A stretch of 64,000 nt of DNA from the NCBI RefSeq assembly GCF_900143695.1, contig NZ_FRFE01000001.1:124001-188000 (forward strand), written 5' to 3'. Below are positions 62,315 to 64,000 of this stretch, piece by piece; the first letter of the stretch is position 1, and every line of letters starts with the position of its first letter. Origin of the DNA: Desulfopila aestuarii DSM 18488 (lineage in GTDB: Bacteria > Desulfobacterota > Desulfobulbia > Desulfobulbales > Desulfocapsaceae). The translations under genes and the position numbers were made by a program. The notes under the pieces are model-generated. The model saw nothing but the letters and a program-made list of their open reading frames with translations, did no database searches and was not told the DNA's origin.

Positions 62315-63214
62315 ATGAACATACGTGAGCTCAAGCTCTTTCGGCATCTCGCCGGGACCCTGCATTTCGGCCGGACCAGCCAGGCCTGCAATATCACGCC
62401 ATCGGGCCTTACCCGCTCCATGCAGCGGCTGGAAAACGAGCTGGGCCGTCAGCTTTTCCATCGCGATAAACGTTCGGTCCGCCTCACCCCGGCGGGCCAG
62501 CTGTTCCGAGAATATGCCGAAGAGGCCATTCACCGCTGGAGCGAGCTGCAGAACAGGCTCTCCCGCGATAATGTACTACGCGGAGAACTCTCACTCTACT
62601 GTTCGGTCACGGCAATCCTCTCAATTCTTCCAACCATTTTTCGAAAATTTCGCGAAGCGCATCCAGAAGTGGTCCTACACCTGCAAACCGGGGACGCCGC
62701 CAAAGCGCTCTTTAAATTGTATAATGGAGAAGCGGATATCTCGGTTGCCGCTCTCCCCGACCAGCAGCCGGACGGTCTCGATTTTATCGAACTGATCCAG
62801 ACCCCGCTCATCTTCATCGCTCCCGGCAATCACCAGCAGACCCTGGTTTACAACGATGGTGCGATCGATTGGCAACACACACCGCTCATTGTCCCCGAAC
62901 GCGGCCTCAGCCGCGACCGGGTTGATCGCTGGTTGAGGGAAAAACATATCACCCCCAATATCTCTTCCCAGGTAGCCGGCAACGAGGCTATTATCGCCAT
63001 GGTCGGTATGGGGTGCGGTGTAGGAGTTGTCCCCCAGCTGGTGCTTGAACAGAGTGTACTTCGAGAACAGGTACGCATACTTGATGTCGTGCCTCGGCTC
63101 GAGTCTTTTTCAGTCGGCGTGTGTACTGCCACAAAAAACAGATGTAATCCGGTTATTGAAGCGTTCTGGGATATCGCTATCAGCGAGGCCTTTGATCACG
63201 AAGGTACTCGATAA
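62315..63214 (+). CDS. ilvY: LysR-family regulator IlvY
   Basis: 299 aa from ATG 62315; an in-frame ATG at 62288 is unlikely. The N-terminus MNIRELKLFRHLAGTLHFGRTSQACNITPSGLTRSMQRLE (in part) is the LysR helix-turn-helix in the IlvY style. The C-terminal effector domain is normal in length. Position divergent from ilvC and the shared operator-like dyads support IlvY, which activates ilvC in response to acetolactate or acetohydroxybutyrate. AGGG lies about 9 nt upstream. Confidence 0.9.
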   Translation: MNIRELKLFRHLAGTLHFGRTSQACNITPSGLTRSMQRLENELGRQLFHRDKRSVRLTPAGQLFREYAEEAIHRWSELQNRLSRDNVLRGELSLYCSVTAILSILPTIFRKFREAHPEVVLHLQTGDAAKALFKLYNGEADISVAALPDQQPDGLDFIELIQTPLIFIAPGNHQQTLVYNDGAIDWQHTPLIVPERGLSRDRVDRWLREKHITPNISSQVAGNEAIIAMVGMGCGVGVVPQLVLEQSVLREQVRILDVVPRLESFSVGVCTATKNRCNPVIEAFWDIAISEAFDHEGTR

Positions 63215-63231
63215 GCAGCAAGAGGAAAACT

Positions 63232-63975
63232 ATGTCAATTATATTGGTAACCAACGATGATGGCATTCACGCCGAAGGCTTACAGGTTCTGCGACGCAGT
63301 CTTCAGCCGCTTGGCCGGATAGTCGTGGTGGCCCCGGACCGGGACAACTCAGCCGTTTCCCACTCCCTGACCATGACCAGACCTCTACAGGTTCGCAGAA
63401 TCGGCGAGGACACCTATACCGTTGACGGCACCCCCACCGACTGCGTCGTGCTGGCGCTTGGCCGGATTCTCGAAGGGCGGCCGGACCTCTTGGTTTCCGG
63501 CATTAACGCCGGTCCGAACCTTGGCGATGACATCTCCTATTCCGGCACGGTCTCCGCTGCTATGGAAGGCACCATGTACTCTGTTCCTTCCATGGCGGTC
63601 TCACTGGCAGGGGAGCCCCCCTTCGATTACACCCTGGCCGGCGAGCTCTCACGCAAGATGGCCGCCAAGATTCTCGATACAGTTCTGCCGCACAATACCC
63701 TTATCAATATGAATGTTCCGACAGGATCCAAGCACCAGGGCATCCGCATCACCCGCCAGGGGCGGCGGCTATGGGAAAATGCGATCCAGGAAACAGAAGA
63801 TCCCTGGGGCCGCAAACGCTACTGGATCGGCGGCGGCACTCCGGTCAAAGACTCGAGTGAAGATACCGATGTCAAGGCGGTCCATGACGGCTATGTCTCA
63901 GTCACACCCATTCAACTCGATCTCACCAACCACTCCGGCATCAGTCATATCAGGAAGAACTGGTCTCTGGAATGA
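63232..63975 (+). CDS. surE: 5'/3'-nucleotidase SurE
   Basis: 247 aa. The metal-binding N-terminus VTNDDGIHAEGLQVL, then VVAPDRDNSAVSHSLTM, VDGTPTDCVVLAL and VSGINAGPNLGDDISYSGTVSAAMEG (in part) are the SurE signatures, including the acidic and Asn metal ligands. It hydrolyses nucleoside monophosphates. It starts 17 bp after ilvY, with AGAGGAA upstream. The stop overlaps an ATG of a possible next gene. Confidence 0.96.
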   Translation: MSIILVTNDDGIHAEGLQVLRRSLQPLGRIVVVAPDRDNSAVSHSLTMTRPLQVRRIGEDTYTVDGTPTDCVVLALGRILEGRPDLLVSGINAGPNLGDDISYSGTVSAAMEGTMYSVPSMAVSLAGEPPFDYTLAGELSRKMAAKILDTVLPHNTLINMNVPTGSKHQGIRITRQGRRLWENAIQETEDPWGRKRYWIGGGTPVKDSSEDTDVKAVHDGYVSVTPIQLDLTNHSGISHIRKNWSLE

Positions 63976-64000
63976 CCTCTCCGGCCACCGCTCAGTGCTA
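63972..64000 (+). CDS. Possible start of a downstream gene (cut by window)
   Basis: The ATGA at 63972-63975 overlaps the surE stop and opens MTSPATAQC before the window ends. Nine codons cannot be assigned. In many bacteria surE is followed by pcm or a lipoprotein gene, but nothing here shows which. Confidence 0.3.

Overview
The window reads as a chromosomal segment of an anaerobic, sulfate-reducer-like member of the Desulfobacterota, most probably Desulfobulbales. The evidence is the gene content: tungsten/molybdenum aldehyde:ferredoxin oxidoreductase, iron alcohol dehydrogenases, a soluble FrdAB plus HdrBC-like cluster, an MvhAG-type [NiFe] hydrogenase pair, an exported cobaltochelatase under a cobalamin riboswitch, rubredoxin and a UGA-encoded selenoprotein. 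The placement is inference; there is no rRNA or tRNA in the window to confirm it. No insertion sequence, prophage or CRISPR array was recognised.

Region 1 (1-9.3 kb, all minus strand). An alcohol dehydrogenase gene is followed by a 77-aa protein, a FIST-like 332-aa protein and a FIST-domain protein cut by the window edge. A signalling group lies upstream of it: a periplasmic binding protein, a hybrid histidine kinase and a second, larger hybrid histidine kinase. Region 2 (9.3-16.5 kb, minus) is an alcohol/aldehyde oxidation locus with its own regulator: ercA-like ADH, PAS histidine kinase and NtrC-type activator in one overlapping operon, then a sigma-54 promoter with three upstream repeats, then a second ADH and aldehyde:ferredoxin oxidoreductase.

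Region 3 (16.7-23.7 kb, plus) holds a DUF2237 protein, a cobalamin riboswitch with exported CbiK, a PEP-CTERM protein, an SLC13-type carrier and a CBS-domain protein. Region 4 (23.7-35.1 kb) is a divergent pentose/hexose catabolic locus: xylulokinase, two PfkB kinases and an aldolase on minus; a ROK regulator, a ribose/xylose-type ABC transporter, a third PfkB kinase and a D-lyxose/D-mannose isomerase on plus.

Region 5 (35-51 kb) carries tag, the MvhAG-like hydrogenase pair, a roughly 1.1-kb gap without a recognised gene, a dipeptide/oligopeptide ABC operon with a strong stem-loop between oppA and oppB, a YqeY protein, a second roughly 1.3-kb gap with two large hairpins, rubredoxin, and the fumarate reductase/heterodisulfide-reductase-like operon. 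Region 6 (51-64 kb) has a basic small protein, a VKOR-thioredoxin fusion, a Gly/Asn-repeat exported protein with a TPR lipoprotein, a universal stress protein, a diguanylate cyclase, a GNAT acetyltransferase, an APC-like membrane protein translationally coupled to an exported rhodanese whose in-frame UGA is followed by a clear bacterial SECIS hairpin, a ComEA-like HhH protein, divergent ilvC/ilvY with two operators, and surE.

The most interesting items are the exported selenocysteine rhodanese, the self-contained ErcA-kinase-NtrC alcohol circuit with its visible promoter and repeats, the FIST-type proteins in operon with an alcohol dehydrogenase, and the FrdAB-HdrBC cluster.
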